From positions 102,518 to 166,517 of the forward strand of contig NZ_LCZJ02000033.1 of the NCBI RefSeq assembly GCF_001012825.1: DNA of 64,000 nt, written 5' to 3'. This document shows, in pieces, positions 62,879-64,000 of this stretch (position 1 is the first letter of the stretch; each line of letters opens with the position of its first letter). Origin of the DNA: Paenibacillus etheri (GTDB lineage Bacteria > Bacillota > Bacilli > Paenibacillales > Paenibacillaceae). The position numbers and the translations under genes are program-made. The notes beneath the pieces were generated by a model. That model did not search any database and was not told the origin of the DNA. It saw nothing but the letters and a program-made list of their open reading frames with translations.

Positions 62879-64000
62879 TCACTTATACTTAGTTGTAACG
62901 GAAACCCCTTCTGCATGATATTGTCCTTGCTGCATATTCAGCATCTGAAAGCTAAGAAGCAGATGCGGATAATACTTCGGATCGCTAATCGGAAAGCCTA
63001 TGATTTCCTCGATTTTATTTAAGCGATAGAGTAGCGTATTCCGATGAATATGAAGCAGATCTGTCACTCTTTGACTGCTACAAATCTCAAGTACATAGGT
63101 TTCAAGCGTTTCTAAATAGCTTGTCCCGTTCTCTTCGTCATAGCTTGCTACTCTTGGAATGGCGGGTGAAATCCAGTTGCTTTTTGTGATGTTCCGTGTA
63201 AAGCGATGCAGCACAATGGGCAAGACATAGTCGTCGTAGCGGTAAATAAAATGGTTATCCGTGCTTTCGATGCCAAGCTTTAGTGACTCCTCTGCCTGAA
63301 ATCGGTAGGTGTCCAGCTCTAGGATATTTGTGAAACGTCGACTAACACCAGATCGTGCATTAAAAGGTCTGAGGATTAGCTTGATTCTGGTTTCCACCGC
63401 GCAAGTGTTATCCTGTTCTGCCAGACCGTAAAGCAGGAGGAGAAGAACGTTTCCTTCAAGCAAAGACAGCTGGTGGGGATACTGCTGTTTGAGTTGGCCG
63501 AGCATGTATTTCAGTACAGTCGTAGTTTTAGCGTAATCTGCTTGCACAGCAAACAACAGAAAATCTCCGGAAAAGGATAAATTCAAGCCGTGTTTCCACA
63601 GCTCTAATTGTTCAGGTGTCACAATCCGATTATCAAATAGCTCTTTGACTAGTAAAAGTGAAAGCGGGTTCCCTTCTAGATTATGGTTAGCTTTTCGTTC
63701 GAGCTCCATGGAACAAGCTTTAGCAATTATTGTAGAGGCTTGATCATGCCAAGGTTCATGCCGTTCTCTAGGGCATAGAATCGCGACATATCCTTCAACC
63801 ACATCATTAATTTTTATTATTTCTTGAATGCGCGGCAACTTCTGGCAGTCTCCCCAATCGACGTAATACGGTGGGGTTTCTGTGAAGGCTGCATGCATGT
63901 ATTTTTCTTTATGAAATCCAACGACCATTTCCTGCGGAGCACCGCCTATCAGGAGCATGGTGTCCCAAATCTTGTCACCCAGTGACTCGCAAGGTGCAAT
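62879..64000 (-). CDS. PucR-type transcriptional regulator, 5' end outside window
   Basis: At least 373 residues. The frame stays open from the ATG at 63958 to the right edge (IAPCESLGDKIWDT precedes it), so the true start lies beyond base 64000. The C-terminal 60 residues are the PucR HTH_30 domain (VLEICSSQRVTDLLHIHRNTLLYRLNKIEEIIGF), preceded by a GGDEF-like CdaR middle domain. The N-terminal part may be a GAF-like sensor. The ligand and targets are unknown. Confidence 0.85.
   Translation of the reverse strand: MAPCESLGDKIWDTMLLIGGAPQEMVVGFHKEKYMHAAFTETPPYYVDWGDCQKLPRIQEIIKINDVVEGYVAILCPRERHEPWHDQASTIIAKACSMELERKANHNLEGNPLSLLLVKELFDNRIVTPEQLELWKHGLNLSFSGDFLLFAVQADYAKTTTVLKYMLGQLKQQYPHQLSLLEGNVLLLLLYGLAEQDNTCAVETRIKLILRPFNARSGVSRRFTNILELDTYRFQAEESLKLGIESTDNHFIYRYDDYVLPIVLHRFTRNITKSNWISPAIPRVASYDEENGTSYLETLETYVLEICSSQRVTDLLHIHRNTLLYRLNKIEEIIGFPISDPKYYPHLLLSFQMLNMQQGQYHAEGVSVTTKYK

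Overview
The window reads as a chromosomal segment of a Paenibacillus-like, low/medium-G+C Gram-positive soil bacterium (Bacillota). The support is strong AAGGAGG-type ribosome binding sites, SLH-anchored multidomain glycanases, CUT1-type sugar ABC importers without their own ATPase, YesM/YesN-type two-component regulators, and GH51, GH43 and PL8 enzymes. No rRNA, tRNA, CRISPR array or intact insertion sequence was seen.

Layout. 1-300: end of a 52-bp tandem repeat array. 0.5-12.3 kb: housekeeping and accessory genes. These are a DUF5692-like membrane protein; an operon of a catalytically dead transposase-like protein and an FAD amine oxidase; a metallophosphoesterase; two MarR regulators around a DHA2 drug-efflux pump; an amidase; and a TetR regulator divergent from a two-gene ABC exporter. 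12.4-26 kb: an arabinan-utilisation region, with a CUT1 importer, a cytoplasmic GH43, a 1580-residue SLH-anchored endo-arabinanase, GH51 arabinofuranosidase AbfA, and two paralogous ArsR-type regulators fused to an unusual C-terminal domain. 26-48.4 kb: a second polysaccharide-utilisation locus read on the minus strand, with GH88, a heparinase II/III-like lyase, YesM/YesN, a CUT1 importer, GH29 fucosidase, a frameshifted GH35 galactosidase and a 2655-residue SLH protein carrying two PL8 lyase modules. 48.5-51.9 kb: a TraB-like secreted protein, a Gfo/Idh/MocA dehydrogenase and a broken AraC regulator. 51.9-57.3 kb: an L-fucose catabolic operon (isomerase, kinase, aldolase, mutarotase) divergent from a DeoR repressor. 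57.3-64 kb: SGNH esterase, aldo/keto reductase, YhgE/Pip membrane protein, a small secreted protein and a PucR-type regulator cut by the right edge.

How the genes fit together. The 26-57 kb part looks like one catabolic chain for an unsulfated polysaccharide containing uronic acid, galactose and fucose. Surface PL8 modules would cut it, the importer would take up unsaturated oligomers, GH88, the heparinase-like enzyme, GH35 and GH29 would dismantle them, and the fuc operon would convert released L-fucose to dihydroxyacetone phosphate and lactaldehyde. Three promoters of this locus share a paired direct-repeat motif about two helical turns apart and 34-37 bp upstream of the -10 box. It is a good candidate binding site for the YesN-type regulator encoded in the locus. 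Three copies of a 13-bp element lie between fucI and the DeoR gene.

Other notable points are two genes that seem to start at non-AUG/GUG/UUG codons (CTG and ATC), the GH35 frameshift in a run of eight G, and the ArsR-like regulators with a putative sugar-sensing domain. All functional calls come from reading the sequence and recalled family motifs. No database search was run.
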